NCBI RefSeq assembly: GCF_000741785.1
Contig: NZ_JGZP01000012.1
Coordinates: forward strand, 186,001 to 250,000
DNA from: Bifidobacterium stellenboschense
Lineage (GTDB): Bacteria; Actinomycetota; Actinomycetes; Actinomycetales; Bifidobacteriaceae
Direction of reading: 5' to 3'
Length of the DNA: 64,000 nt
Positions 1 to 8,618 of the stretch are shown one piece after another (within the stretch, counting starts at the first letter, position 1; each line of letters opens with the position of its first letter). Under the pieces are notes generated by a model. The model was not told the DNA's origin, made no database searches, and saw only the letters and a program-made list of their open reading frames with translations. The position numbers and the translations under genes are program-made.

Positions 1-122
1 GCATGACGGGTGGGCTCTGTTCAATCGATGCTGTCTGGCCGCTGCCCCATCAGAGAGAACCGGTGGCGGCGGCATTGAACGAGACGGGCGACGGACACCG
101 TCAAGAAGGACGGTGGCAATGA
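1..122 (+). CDS. C-terminal end of a probable sensor histidine kinase (partial)
   Basis: The frame open from the left edge ends in a TGA that overlaps the start of the next gene as ATGA, the usual translational coupling of a kinase with its response regulator. About 39 residues are visible, containing GGLCSIDAVWPLP, which resembles the last beta strand of a HATPase_c domain (compare the GG...LHAVLP ends of other kinases in this window), followed by a charged tail. No catalytic motif lies inside the window. The kinase identity is inferred from the overlap and the partner gene. Confidence 0.45.
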   Translation, partial: MTGGLCSIDAVWPLPHQREPVAAALNETGDGHRQEGRWQ

Positions 123-856
123 CGGAAAACGCACACCGGATGCAGCCCATTCGCGTGATGCTGGTCGACAACCAGTCGCTGATACTCAGCGGGTTCACGC
201 GCATCATCGACGCACAGCCCGATATGACCGTCATCGCCACGGCCGCGGACGGCGAAACCGCGATACGCACGGCCCGCCAATCCAAACCGGACGTGATCCT
301 CATGGACGTGCGCATGCCCGGACTCGACGGCATCCAAGCTGCACGCATCATCATTCACGATCTGCTGGAAACGCGCGTCATCGGCCTGACTTCATACGAC
401 ACCGATGCCTACGCCATCGGCATGCTCGATGCCGGAGCCAGCGGATTCCTCCTCAAAAACAGCAGTGCGGAACAGTTCATAGACGCCATACGTGCCGCCG
501 CCTCGGGCAACACCGTCATGGACACCGCCACCATGAACCGTCTCAGCCAACGGCTCGCCACCGGTTCCGTCCGGACGACGGCGGCGGTGACGACATTCGC
601 AGACAACGGTGAGACGCCAGTCGGAAGGAACGACGACGATCTTCCCGATTTCACCAGCCGGGAACATGACATCCTCGCCCGCATCGTCCAAGGCGACTCC
701 AACGAGCAGATCGCCGCGAGCCTGGGCATCAGCGTATCCACCGTTAAAACCCATATCGGCAACATCCTCAGGAAAACCGGTCAGACCAACCGCGTCCGCC
801 TCATCGTCTGGGCCGCACGGCATTCAAGGCAGATTGACATTCCACACGCAGGGTAG
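119..856 (+). CDS. NarL/FixJ-family response regulator
   Basis: Cytoplasmic two-component transcription regulator. The N-terminal receiver (about residues 10-125) has the acidic pocket in MLVDNQ, the phospho-acceptor Asp in LMDVRMPG, the conserved Thr/Ser in GLTSYD and Lys in FLLKN. The C-terminal LuxR-type helix-turn-helix (about residues 175-235) reads FTSREHDILARI and STVKTHIGNIL. I chose ATG at 119, not the GTG six bases upstream, because AAGGA at 106-110 is correctly spaced only for 119. It is coupled to the cut-off kinase upstream. A fragment very similar to its last 23 codons recurs at 11,725, so a paralogue once existed there. Target genes cannot be seen. Confidence 0.9.
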   Translation: MTENAHRMQPIRVMLVDNQSLILSGFTRIIDAQPDMTVIATAADGETAIRTARQSKPDVILMDVRMPGLDGIQAARIIIHDLLETRVIGLTSYDTDAYAIGMLDAGASGFLLKNSSAEQFIDAIRAAASGNTVMDTATMNRLSQRLATGSVRTTAAVTTFADNGETPVGRNDDDLPDFTSREHDILARIVQGDSNEQIAASLGISVSTVKTHIGNILRKTGQTNRVRLIVWAARHSRQIDIPHAG

Positions 857-881
857 CCCATTTCGTCTCCAATCGACCAAT

Positions 882-926
882 TGTCCGATATGTCTGATAT
901 GTCCGATATTGCCGAAATGTCTGATT
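882..926 (+). repeat. Five tandem 9-bp repeats upstream of an antitoxin gene
   Basis: Five consecutive 9-mers with consensus TGTCYGATA: TGTCCGATA, TGTCTGATA, TGTCCGATA, TTGCCGAAA, TGTCTGATT. They fill most of the 110-bp gap before the HTH antitoxin gene. An iterated operator for that HTH protein is the simplest reading, but binding is inferred. Confidence 0.75.
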
Positions 927-966
927 TGGGATAGGGTGGGCATAAGGCTTCAGGAAAGGACTCGCC

Positions 967-1368
967 ATGACCACATTCGAGGCAATCCCCATTTCCCAGA
1001 TCAGCAAAGGCTCCGCATACATCACCACGGGCGACGGCAAGGCATACCCGCTGGACGCGGAGGAACTGCGCCGCGCGTTCGCGGCCATCGTGCACGACAA
1101 TTCGGCGGAGATGATCACCACCGGTGAGGCCGCTCAGATTCTCGGCGTATCGGCGAAGACCGTCGCCCGCATGCTTGACGCCGGAGAGATTCCGTTCGTG
1201 CGCTACGGCGCGAAAGGCAACCGCATGGTTTCCCGCGCGCAGGTCGTCGCCTACCGCGACAAGTCGGAATCCCACGGCCATGAGGCATTGGAGACCATGC
1301 GCGAGGCCGCCAGCCAAGGTGGATTGGACGACATCAACTACTCGGCCTATCTGGCTCGTTACAGCTGA
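967..1368 (+). CDS. Excisionase/MerR-type HTH antitoxin
   Basis: A 133-residue protein with a helix-turn-helix of the excisionase family in its middle (about residues 50-95): MITTGEAAQILGVSAKTVARMLDAGEIPFVRYGAKGNR, split here as ITTGEAAQILGVSAKTVARM followed by the wing. The second helix and the basic wing match family proteins that repress their own toxin-antitoxin operons. GGAAAGG lies a few bases before ATG. The gene stops 17 bp before a PIN-domain toxin gene, and the two probably share one transcript. With the toxin frameshifted, this antitoxin may now be an orphan regulator. The tandem repeats upstream are plausible binding sites. Confidence 0.8.
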   Translation: MTTFEAIPISQISKGSAYITTGDGKAYPLDAEELRRAFAAIVHDNSAEMITTGEAAQILGVSAKTVARMLDAGEIPFVRYGAKGNRMVSRAQVVAYRDKSESHGHEALETMREAASQGGLDDINYSAYLARYS

Positions 1369-1385
1369 AACGAGAGGGATTTGAG

Positions 1386-1951
1386 TTGGTGGTCGCTTTT
1401 CTCGACGCGAACATCTTCCCGCACACCTGGCTGACAGATGTGCTGCTCACGTTTGCCGTCCATCACTTGTTCGACCTCGAATACTCCGACGACGTGCTTG
1501 AAGAAGCCCGCCGGGCGTTCGTCGACGACCTCGGTAAAGATTCTGCTTGGGTCGACCGCTATCTGTCCGCCATCCGCAATGTCAAGCCGTATTATTTTGT
1601 CTCTCCCATTCCGGAACTGACCGGTGAGGTCGTGTTGCCGGACGCTGATGATCGGCATGTGGCCGCCGCCTATAACGGTGATGCGGATGTGATCGTCACC
1701 TTCAATCTGAAGGACTTCCCCGCGAACCAACTCGCCAAGATCGGATTATCCGCCCGTCACCCCCGACGCGTTTCTGACCGGCGTCGCCGAGGCATATCCC
1801 GAACGCGAGGTCAAGGCCATGACCGAACTGGTCGCATCGAAAAAGCATCCGCCGCGCACCATGCGGGGAAGAACTGGAACGGCTCGAACATTCCGGCATG
1901 CCGGGATTCGCCCGTATGATGCGCAGGTTGATGAGTGGGCAACCCGCTTAA
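1386..1951 (+). pseudogene. PIN-domain toxin, broken by two +1 frameshifts
   Basis: The first 120 codons encode a PIN ribonuclease fold: FLDANIF with the first catalytic Asp, EEARRAF with the Glu, and DADDRHVAAAY and DVIVTFNLKDFP with the later acidic and Asn residues. Coding then jumps frame near 1752-1765, where one extra C restores the typical continuation VTPDAFLTGVAEAYPE. It jumps again near 1865-1872, in a run of four G, after which EELERLEHSGMPGFARMM leads to TAA at 1951. Both events are +1 insertions in C or G runs. As written the protein would end in about 55 nonsense residues. The start is TTG after CGAGAGGGA. Partner of the HTH antitoxin upstream. Sequencing error is possible. Confidence 0.75.
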
Positions 1952-2036
1952 TCCAGGATTCGACTTCTATGTCACATGCCAACACTTCGTTCCGCCATGA
2001 ATGGGATTGTATTGTTGTGCATCTACCGTGTTGTCC

Positions 2037-3281
2037 GTGGACTTGAAGACAAATCCGATAAACAGTGTTTCAGTCAGGACCTTCCATGTTCCTTGGCTTG
2101 ATGCGCTCGTGACGGGCGTTGGGCTGTTGTGTGATTTGCCGTTCGTGTTGCCGTGGTTTTCTTTCGGTGTTCCGTTGAAGGGTGTTGTCGGGTTGGTGTG
2201 CGCGGTCGGGATGTGCGCACCGTGGTTGGCGAGACGACGTTTCCCGCTGGGGTCGTTTTTGGTCTCGTTGGGATTCGCTATCGTTCAAGTGCTGTTTGTC
2301 CCGCTTCCGGTTCCCGGTTCGGACGTGCCCCTCAATATGTTCGATGGTGTGGTGACGCCGTTGCCGTCATCGGTAATGGTGGTGTTCGGCGTGTATAACG
2401 TGGCGAGCCGGAGTCGCTGGCTGCAGGCGTTGATCGCCGCGTTATTGGCGCTTAGCTTCGTGGGGGTCGTGGCGGCGTGGCAGGTGCGTGCCGGCTGGGT
2501 GTCACGCGATGCGGTGATGCTGGCGGTGATGCTGATCGGCTGGGTGTGGGGATGGGGTCTGCTGGTCGGTTCCCTGCGCGAACGCAATCGGCAGTTGGAA
2601 TGTGAGCGGGATATACGTGTGAGTCTGGCCGTCGTCGGAGAGCGTACGCGCATCGCACGTGAGATTCATGATGCGGTCTCGCATTCGTTGGTGTCGATGA
2701 CGGTGATGGCGGAAGCCGCAGGTCGTCTGGTCGATTCGGACCCCGCGAAGGCCGGGAAGGTGATGAGCATGGTGAGCAGTACGGGGCGGGCGGCCACGGC
2801 CGACATCCGCCGGGTGCTGACCGTGCTGCGCGACGACGATACGAGTGCCGGCGATTCGACTCAGCCGAGTCTTGTGAATCTGGATGCTCTCGTCGCCCGG
2901 GCCCGCGCGGGTGGCGTCGATGTGGAATTGACGGTGCGGGGCGAACGTCGCACTCTGCCTACCGGATTGGATGCCGCGGCGTATCGCATCGTGCAGGAGT
3001 CGTTGACGAACGCAGTCAAACATGGCGGCCCGTCGTCGACCCGCATCGAGGTGACGTTGGATTACGGCGGGGATGCCCTGACCATCCGTGTGGATGACGA
3101 CGGCGCCGGGCCGAAGTCGCATCATGACGGCGGTTTCACCGATGGCGGTCGAGGTCTGATCGGCATGCGGGAACGGGTTGATGCCTATGACGGCACGCTG
3201 CGGTTCGGACCGGCCCCTCGGGGCGGGTTCGAGGTGGTCGCCGTGCTGCCGTTCGACGATGCGCATGACGGGGAGAGATGA
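2037..3281 (+). CDS. NarL-type sensor histidine kinase (DesK/HisKA_3 class)
   Basis: Membrane sensor kinase. About six hydrophobic segments occupy residues 15-190, with no large extracellular loop. The dimerisation/phospho-acceptor box is REIHDAVSHSLVSM, and the HATPase domain carries ESLTNAVKHGG (N box) and DDDGAG plus GRGLIGMRERV (G boxes). The frame is open from ATG 2001, but no ribosome site precedes it. GTG at 2037 lies 7 bases after TACCGT and fits a leaderless start, so the start is provisional. The response regulator begins 4 bp downstream and a lantibiotic-immunity-like ABC operon follows, suggesting that this kinase senses an envelope-active peptide. Confidence 0.88.
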   Translation: MDLKTNPINSVSVRTFHVPWLDALVTGVGLLCDLPFVLPWFSFGVPLKGVVGLVCAVGMCAPWLARRRFPLGSFLVSLGFAIVQVLFVPLPVPGSDVPLNMFDGVVTPLPSSVMVVFGVYNVASRSRWLQALIAALLALSFVGVVAAWQVRAGWVSRDAVMLAVMLIGWVWGWGLLVGSLRERNRQLECERDIRVSLAVVGERTRIAREIHDAVSHSLVSMTVMAEAAGRLVDSDPAKAGKVMSMVSSTGRAATADIRRVLTVLRDDDTSAGDSTQPSLVNLDALVARARAGGVDVELTVRGERRTLPTGLDAAAYRIVQESLTNAVKHGGPSSTRIEVTLDYGGDALTIRVDDDGAGPKSHHDGGFTDGGRGLIGMRERVDAYDGTLRFGPAPRGGFEVVAVLPFDDAHDGER

Positions 3282-3285
3282 AGTG

Positions 3286-3975
3286 ATGGCGATTCGCGTA
3301 TTGATTGTGGACGACCAGCCGATGTTCCGCATGGGATTGCAGCTGCTGTTGGAGACCGTCGATGGCATCGACGTGACCGGCGAGGCCGAGGACGGCGGTG
3401 CGGCGTTGGCGTTTCTGGAATCCACACCGGTGGATGTGGCGTTGATGGACGTACGCATGCCCGTGATGGACGGCGTGGAGGCGACCCGGCGAATCCGCGC
3501 GGAATTCAAGGACGACGCGCCTCGTGTGCTGATGCTGACCACGTTCGCGTTGGACGAGTATGTGATCGACGCGATGGAGGCCGGGGCATCGGGATTCCTG
3601 CTCAAGGACGCACCGTTGGACGAGCTCGTCTCGGCGATACGGCACGTCGAGGCCGGTGACGCGGTCGTGTCCCCACGCATGACCGCACGTCTGCTGGGGC
3701 ATTTCCTTTCGAACGGGAGCACGAAGGACAATGCCGGCAACAGGGACGTCACGGGTGCGGTGAGGGCGTTCGACCTGACCGACCGGGAGGCGGAGGTGTT
3801 TCGTCTGATCGGCTTGGGATTGTCGAACGGGCAGATCGCCGACCGTCTGCGTATCGCCGAGAACACGGTGCGCGTGCATGTGCGGCATGTGCTGGACAAG
3901 ACCGGCTCATGCAACCGTGTCCAGGCCGCGGTGTTGGCCTACCGCATCGGCCTTGTCTCCGCCGACGACCGGTGA
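3286..3975 (+). CDS. NarL/FixJ-family response regulator
   Basis: A 229-residue regulator paired with the kinase just upstream. The receiver (residues 1-120) has VDDQPMFR, LMDVRMPVMDG with the phospho-acceptor Asp, a Thr in MLTTF and Lys in FLLKDA. The LuxR HTH (about 160-225) has LTDREAEVFRLIGLGLSNGQ and ENTVRVHVRHVL. GGGGAGAG upstream fits ATG 3286; an in-frame GTG three bases earlier is possible. The next three genes encode an ABC transporter on the same strand and are its probable targets, because this order is common in peptide-resistance modules. That link is inferred. Confidence 0.9.
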   Translation: MAIRVLIVDDQPMFRMGLQLLLETVDGIDVTGEAEDGGAALAFLESTPVDVALMDVRMPVMDGVEATRRIRAEFKDDAPRVLMLTTFALDEYVIDAMEAGASGFLLKDAPLDELVSAIRHVEAGDAVVSPRMTARLLGHFLSNGSTKDNAGNRDVTGAVRAFDLTDREAEVFRLIGLGLSNGQIADRLRIAENTVRVHVRHVLDKTGSCNRVQAAVLAYRIGLVSADDR

Positions 3976-3986
3976 TGGCGACTCGA

Positions 3987-4004
3987 CTAGTCCGAAACGA
4001 CTAG
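3987..4004. promoter_or_regulatory. Inverted repeat CTAGTC-N6-GACTAG before the ABC operon
   Basis: A perfect 6-bp inverted repeat with a 6-bp spacer lies in the 88-bp gap between the response regulator and the ABC ATPase gene. Its size and position suit an operator for a dimeric regulator such as the neighbouring NarL-type protein. No experimental support is visible. Confidence 0.4.
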
Positions 4005-4063
4005 CGGCACCGGACGCGAATAGTCCATCCGGCCAATGGCGGGGGCGGCGGATCCCGGGAATC

Positions 4064-5023
4064 ATGGATGCCATGAGCAACCAACGACAATCCCGGCAAG
4101 GGTATCCATCCGACGCGATGGTGTCCACCCATCATCTGACGAAGCGCTACGGCGATCGCACGGTCGTCGACGATCTGAACCTGCTCGTGCCGCGCGGCAG
4201 TGTGTACGGGTTCCTCGGCCCGAACGGTTCGGGCAAATCCACCACGATGAAGATGCTCCTGTCCTTGGTCCAACCCACCGGAGGCGACATCATCATCGAC
4301 AGGCGGCCCATGAACCGCAGGACCCGGGGCGAGCAGTTGACGCATATCGGCTCGCTGATTGAATCGCCTCCCGGATACGGGCACCTGACCGGCGAGGAGA
4401 ACATGCGCATCGTCCAACGCCTGCTCTCGCTGAGCGACCGTCAGATCGACGCGGCCGTGCACGCGGTGCGCATGGAAAGCCAGATGGACAAGCTCGTACG
4501 CAACTACTCGCTGGGCATGAAGCAACGCCTCGGCATCGCCATGGCACTCGCACGCTCGCCGCAACTGCTGATACTGGACGAGCCGACCAACGGGCTGGAT
4601 CCGGCAGGCATCGAGGAGATCCGTGAACTGCTCGCCCGCCTGCGCGATCAGGGCGTCACGGTGATCGTATCAAGCCACCTGCTCGGCGAGATCGACAGGA
4701 CCTGCGACACACTCGGCATCCTGTCACGAGGGCGTCTCCTGTTCCAAGGCACGCGCTCCCAACTGTTCTCCAAGGCCACACCCGACCTGCTCGTCGAAAC
4801 CGACGACCCGGCGAAGGCGAAGGCCCTGCTGGAATCACGCGGCTACACCGGACTCGCCCTCGAAGACCGGGCACTGGCCGTACCGGGCGTCGGCTCTCAC
4901 GACACGACCGCCGATATCATCGCATGGTTCGTGAGCCAGGGCCTACGCATCTTCATGGTGCGCCGCCGCGAACAAAGCCTGGAGGACATCTTCATGCGTT
5001 TGACGGGAGCGGGAAGCCTATGA
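4064..5023 (+). CDS. ABC transporter ATP-binding protein, lantibiotic-immunity (LanF/BcrA) type
   Basis: Powers a three-gene export or immunity transporter together with the two permeases downstream. The nucleotide-binding domain spans about residues 20-240: Walker A GPNGSGKST, Q-loop region GSLIESPPGYG, signature YSLGMKQRLG, Walker B LLILDEPTNGLDP and switch His in VSSHLL. The LGMKQ signature replacing LSGGQ is typical of the BcrA/LanF group. The C-terminal 80 residues end in REQSLEDIFMRLTG. Start candidates are ATG 4064, 4073 and about 4119; none has a strong ribosome site. The stop overlaps the next ATG by 4 bp. The substrate is unknown; an antimicrobial peptide is inferred from the family and the adjacent two-component system. 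Confidence 0.88.
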   Translation: MDAMSNQRQSRQGYPSDAMVSTHHLTKRYGDRTVVDDLNLLVPRGSVYGFLGPNGSGKSTTMKMLLSLVQPTGGDIIIDRRPMNRRTRGEQLTHIGSLIESPPGYGHLTGEENMRIVQRLLSLSDRQIDAAVHAVRMESQMDKLVRNYSLGMKQRLGIAMALARSPQLLILDEPTNGLDPAGIEEIRELLARLRDQGVTVIVSSHLLGEIDRTCDTLGILSRGRLLFQGTRSQLFSKATPDLLVETDDPAKAKALLESRGYTGLALEDRALAVPGVGSHDTTADIIAWFVSQGLRIFMVRRREQSLEDIFMRLTGAGSL

Positions 5024-5853
5024 GACACGCAACCCCGGGTGCGGCCACGCCCGATGCCGACACCGCGGCCCCGCAGTCCAGGAACGAAGGCATGCTGCGC
5101 CGGGCCATCATGAACGAATACGCCAAGATGCACCGGCTCAAGGTCCTGCCCCTCTACATCCTGATGCCGGTGGGCATCATCGGCGCCACCATGTTCGAAA
5201 GCCTCGGCGCCGGACTGACCAGACACCTCACCGATACGGACGGCACGGCATGGAAACTGGTCACGGCCTGCATGGGAGCGGGGTTCTCGATGCTCATGCC
5301 GATCCTGCTGGCGGTCATCGCCAGCCGTCAGGCCGACATCGAGCATCTGGGCAACGGGTGGCTGTTCCAATCCACCGCGGGACTGGCACCGGGCCGGTTG
5401 TGCCGGATCAAATTCATCGCCACCGGACTACCGGTCATTCTCGTCTCCCTGCTCGCCGTCGCGGCCACCACCGGTTTCGCTCTGGCCGTCGGCGTCACAG
5501 GACCGGTGCCCTGGCCGAGACTCGCCGGCTACGCGGTCGCCGTGACCACCATCAGCCTGATCGTGCTCACCGTGCAGCTCCTCATCGCCTCGCGCGTGGA
5601 GAACCAACTGGCCGGCATCGGCATCGGCCTGATCGGGTTCCTGCTGGCGAACTTCGCCGGCGCGTTCCCCGACTGGCTCGCCTATCCGACGCTGTGGGGC
5701 GCGTACGCGAAGATCATGCCCGCCGGATACCAAGGGGAATCGCTCGTCTGGAACGACACCCCGTATGCCGCGGTCGGCGTACTCGCCGTGATTGCCGCCG
5801 TGATGTTCCTGTGGATCACCGCACGATTCGACCGAATGGAGGCCCGTTCATGA
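5020..5853 (+). CDS. ABC transporter permease, LanE/MutE-like
   Basis: A 277-residue integral membrane protein with about six hydrophobic segments. An N-terminal cytoplasmic stretch carries MNEYAKMHRLK, a short segment often seen before the first helix of ABC-2 type immunity permeases. It overlaps the ATPase stop as ATGA, and its own stop overlaps the next permease in the same way, so the three proteins are probably made in step. The fold and order (ATPase, permease, permease) match the LanF-LanE-LanG arrangement that expels lantibiotics from the membrane. The sequence alone does not show the substrate. Confidence 0.75.
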   Translation: MRHATPGAATPDADTAAPQSRNEGMLRRAIMNEYAKMHRLKVLPLYILMPVGIIGATMFESLGAGLTRHLTDTDGTAWKLVTACMGAGFSMLMPILLAVIASRQADIEHLGNGWLFQSTAGLAPGRLCRIKFIATGLPVILVSLLAVAATTGFALAVGVTGPVPWPRLAGYAVAVTTISLIVLTVQLLIASRVENQLAGIGIGLIGFLLANFAGAFPDWLAYPTLWGAYAKIMPAGYQGESLVWNDTPYAAVGVLAVIAAVMFLWITARFDRMEARS

Positions 5854-6629
5854 AACACGCGAACCTTGCAGGTCTCATGGCCTGCGAATTGGCGAAGATC
5901 AAAGGCTCACGCATAGGAATCTTCGTCGTACTCTACCCGCTGATCATGGTGTTGACCGGCACGGGCATGACCCTCATCTCGGGAGGGTTCGGCACGGACG
6001 GCTGGCATCTCCTGTGGGCCCGCGCAACAGGTTTCTACGGTATGGCCATGTACGCGGTCGGCATCGCCGTCATCGCCTCGCTCGTCTGGCGCGTCGAACA
6101 CAAGGGCGGCAACTGGAACGCCCTGATGAGCTCGGGAACACCCGCATGGGGCGTCATGACGGGCAAGACCCTCGCCATAGGGCTGCTGTCGGCACTGATG
6201 CAACCCGTGTTCCTCATCACCGCGATCCTCGTGGGCAAGCTCGCGGGACTACCCGGCATGCTGCCGTTGGAATACTGGTGGAGCGTGCTCGCCTCCATGA
6301 TCGCCTGCCTGCCCGTGGCCGCCGCCCAGTCGGCATTCTCCTGCTTCATCCGGCCGTTCGCCCCGCCCATCGCCATGGGACTCGTCCTGGCCGGCGCCAA
6401 CACGTTCCTCCTGCTCCTGCACCTGACTCCCGCATACTTCCTGCCATACGGCATCCTCACCCGGTCCACCATGATGGGCTCCGCCGCCAGCCGCATCGGC
6501 ACCTCGTTCCCGGTCGATCCCGTCACGCCCGCCACCATGTGCATCAGCATCGGCACATCCATCGGCATGACTCTCATCATCATCGCCATCGCATCCCTCA
6601 TACTGGAGAAACGAGACATTCATGTCTAA
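5850..6629 (+). CDS. ABC transporter permease, LanG/MutG-like
   Basis: A 259-residue protein with about six membrane segments, starting in the ATGA overlap with the preceding permease. The opening HANLAGLMACELAKIKGSR is the cytoplasmic amphipathic lead-in seen in the partner permease. The segment WRVEHKGGNWNALMSSGTP is a soluble loop near the middle of this family. Last gene of the HK-RR-ABC-permease-permease run; it converges on the next operon, whose last stop lies 47 bp away, with no obvious hairpin terminator in between. Assigned to the MutG group by order and topology. Confidence 0.75.
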   Translation: MKHANLAGLMACELAKIKGSRIGIFVVLYPLIMVLTGTGMTLISGGFGTDGWHLLWARATGFYGMAMYAVGIAVIASLVWRVEHKGGNWNALMSSGTPAWGVMTGKTLAIGLLSALMQPVFLITAILVGKLAGLPGMLPLEYWWSVLASMIACLPVAAAQSAFSCFIRPFAPPIAMGLVLAGANTFLLLLHLTPAYFLPYGILTRSTMMGSAASRIGTSFPVDPVTPATMCISIGTSIGMTLIIIAIASLILEKRDIHV

Positions 6630-6676
6630 CGGCATGGGCCTTCGCCTTTACCTCGGGATTTACGGTGACGAAAAAA

Positions 6677-7348
6677 CTACAACCCTCCGGCCTTGTACCA
6701 GCTGACGGCAATCTGAGTGCGATCCCTGAGCCCGAGGGCCGTAAGGATGCGGCTGACTGCGCGTTTGACCGAATTGGATTCGATGACGAGTCTTCCGGCG
6801 ATCTCCTCATTGCTGAGTCCTTCGGCAATGAGTGAGCAAATCTCACGTTGACGCGGGGTGAGCATGTCGAATGACGCGCGTAATTCCTGTTGCCGTCGGT
6901 CTCCCGTGGGGTGGGGGAGGCCTCGTTCCAGCACCTGTCTGGTGATACGTGGGGTGAGGATCGCATCGCCGCTGGCGATGGAGCGAATCGCTTCCACCAG
7001 TGCGCGTTTGGTGACGTCCTTCAGCAGGAATCCGCTGGCTCCGGCATCGAGTCCACCGAAGGCGTAGTCGTCTTCGTCGTAGGTGGTGAGGATGAGGATT
7101 CTGATGGCGGGCCAGTGTTTAACGATGTGTCGGGTTGCTTCGATGCCGTCCATGCCGGGCATGCGCACGTCCATGAGGATCACGTCGGGCAACGGCCGGT
7201 GATCGGCGTCCAACCGGTTGAGTGTGTCGATGGCGGTTTGCCCGTTTTCCGCCGAGGCGATGACGGTGATGTCGGTCATGTCGTCGAGCATGAGCTGGAA
7301 ACCGAGCCGTGCCAGTCTCTGATCGTCCACAAGCATCACACGGATCAT
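6677..7348 (-). CDS. NarL/FixJ-family response regulator
   Basis: A 223-residue regulator and last gene of a five-gene minus-strand operon. The receiver has VDDQRLARLG, LMDVRMPGMDG with the phospho-acceptor Asp, ILTTYDEDDYA and FLLKDV. The LuxR HTH has LTPRQREICSLIAEGLSNEE and SVKRAVSRIL. Its start overlaps the kinase stop by 4 bp, so kinase and regulator are coupled. The upstream genes of the operon encode a MacB/LolCDE-like ABC transporter, probably its own regulatory target. A TGTCA-N8-TGACA site in front of the operon is a candidate binding site. Confidence 0.92.
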   Translation of the reverse strand: MIRVMLVDDQRLARLGFQLMLDDMTDITVIASAENGQTAIDTLNRLDADHRPLPDVILMDVRMPGMDGIEATRHIVKHWPAIRILILTTYDEDDYAFGGLDAGASGFLLKDVTKRALVEAIRSIASGDAILTPRITRQVLERGLPHPTGDRRQQELRASFDMLTPRQREICSLIAEGLSNEEIAGRLVIESNSVKRAVSRILTALGLRDRTQIAVSWYKAGGL

Positions 7349-8589
7349 GATTGGGCCTTCCTTTCAATCGGCTGTTTCCCGGTCGGGGGAATGACCGCTT
7401 TGACCTGCCATTCGGTGCCATCGACCGGCCCATAGGCGAACGTGCCGCCAACGTCCCGTACGCGCCGTGACAGTCTGTCCAGTCCGGTGCCGTCATCGGA
7501 TGCTGCGGTTGGCGCCGCGTCGCCGGCTCCGCCGTTGCGGACGATGATGACGACCCCATTCCGAGGCTGGTGGTTCCATGAGACGTTGAGATGCGTGACG
7601 TGCCTGCTGTGACGGATGGCGTTGGTGATGGCCTCTCGGGTCACGTCGAAGCAGAGATTCGCCTGCGGTCCGTCGTCGGCGCGGATGCCGGTTTCGGTGA
7701 ATACGGTAATGATGCCGAGCGTACGGGCGTGTGCGAGGATCGGGCGGATGTCGTCCCACGAACGCATGCTCCGGGAGCCCGGAGCGGAGGAATCCTCGTT
7801 TTCGGCGGTCGTGTCGGTTTCGGTCAGTGCGCGCACGGCCTTGCGTGTGTCCTCCAGGCTTTCCCGTGCGATCTCGTTGATGCCTTTCAGAGCCTCCTCC
7901 ACGCGCGGGTCGCCGGTCTTGCCGGTCAATCCTTCGGATAAAGCGATGATCGCGGTCAACCCGTGCCCCACGCTGTCGTGCAGCTGGCCGGCGATGCGCG
8001 AACGATGCACCGCGGCGTCACGCTGCTTGACGGCGGTCTGCGCGCGCCGATGTTCCAAGCCGGCGGCGGCCATGGCGTTCCTGGCTTGGGCCATGCCGCG
8101 GCGCGCCAGTGCAATCGCGCCGGCGAGGGCGAGCAGGAGGATGCGTCCGGGCCATTCGCCGAGGAACCGGCTGGCGGGCCATGATATGAACGTCGCCAGG
8201 GTCACGGCCAGCGTCGTCGCGAGGGATCCGATGTACATGCGGCGTTCCTTGGCCGTGCGCATGAACGCGTAGAACGCCGCGACCAGCTGGACCAGCAGGA
8301 TTGAGTCCGCATGCCAGAAGGACAGGATCAAGGTCAGGACAAGCTGCGACATCAACGTGACGGACGGGGCACGGTAGCGGAACACCAATGTCAGACATGA
8401 CAGGCACAGGGCTAGCAACAGCATCACGAATCCGCCGGTCCGCTTGGCGAGCGTGTACATCGGGTCCAACGGGGTGCCGATCATGCGCTCCCACGTGAGC
8501 ATCGCGCCCTCGACCGCGAGCACACATAATGGCATGGCTATGGCAGTGACCCTGCCGACATTCACCGTTTGCCGTTCCATATGATCCAC
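7345..8589 (-). CDS. Sensor histidine kinase, NarL class
   Basis: A 414-residue membrane kinase with about five hydrophobic segments in its first 170 residues. The phospho-acceptor motif is AGQLHDSVGHGLTAI; the HATPase N box is REAITNAIRHSR, with RNGGAGD and DGTGLDRLSRRV as G boxes. GTG at 8589 is preferred because GAGG lies 7 bases before it; ATG at 8580 is the alternative. It follows a small two-helix membrane protein gene and precedes its regulator with a 4-bp overlap. It probably senses the substrate or damage handled by the co-transcribed ABC transporter. Confidence 0.88.
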   Translation of the reverse strand: MDHMERQTVNVGRVTAIAMPLCVLAVEGAMLTWERMIGTPLDPMYTLAKRTGGFVMLLLALCLSCLTLVFRYRAPSVTLMSQLVLTLILSFWHADSILLVQLVAAFYAFMRTAKERRMYIGSLATTLAVTLATFISWPASRFLGEWPGRILLLALAGAIALARRGMAQARNAMAAAGLEHRRAQTAVKQRDAAVHRSRIAGQLHDSVGHGLTAIIALSEGLTGKTGDPRVEEALKGINEIARESLEDTRKAVRALTETDTTAENEDSSAPGSRSMRSWDDIRPILAHARTLGIITVFTETGIRADDGPQANLCFDVTREAITNAIRHSRHVTHLNVSWNHQPRNGVVIIVRNGGAGDAAPTAASDDGTGLDRLSRRVRDVGGTFAYGPVDGTEWQVKAVIPPTGKQPIERKAQS

Positions 8590-8618
8590 TGTGCCACCTC
8601 GTCGGGTCATCGGCATGT

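Noticed and set aside
4064..6629. A complete lantibiotic biosynthesis cluster
   Set aside because: Only the immunity-like transporter and regulators are present. No LanB, LanC, LanM, leader-peptide precursor or protease gene could be found nearby.
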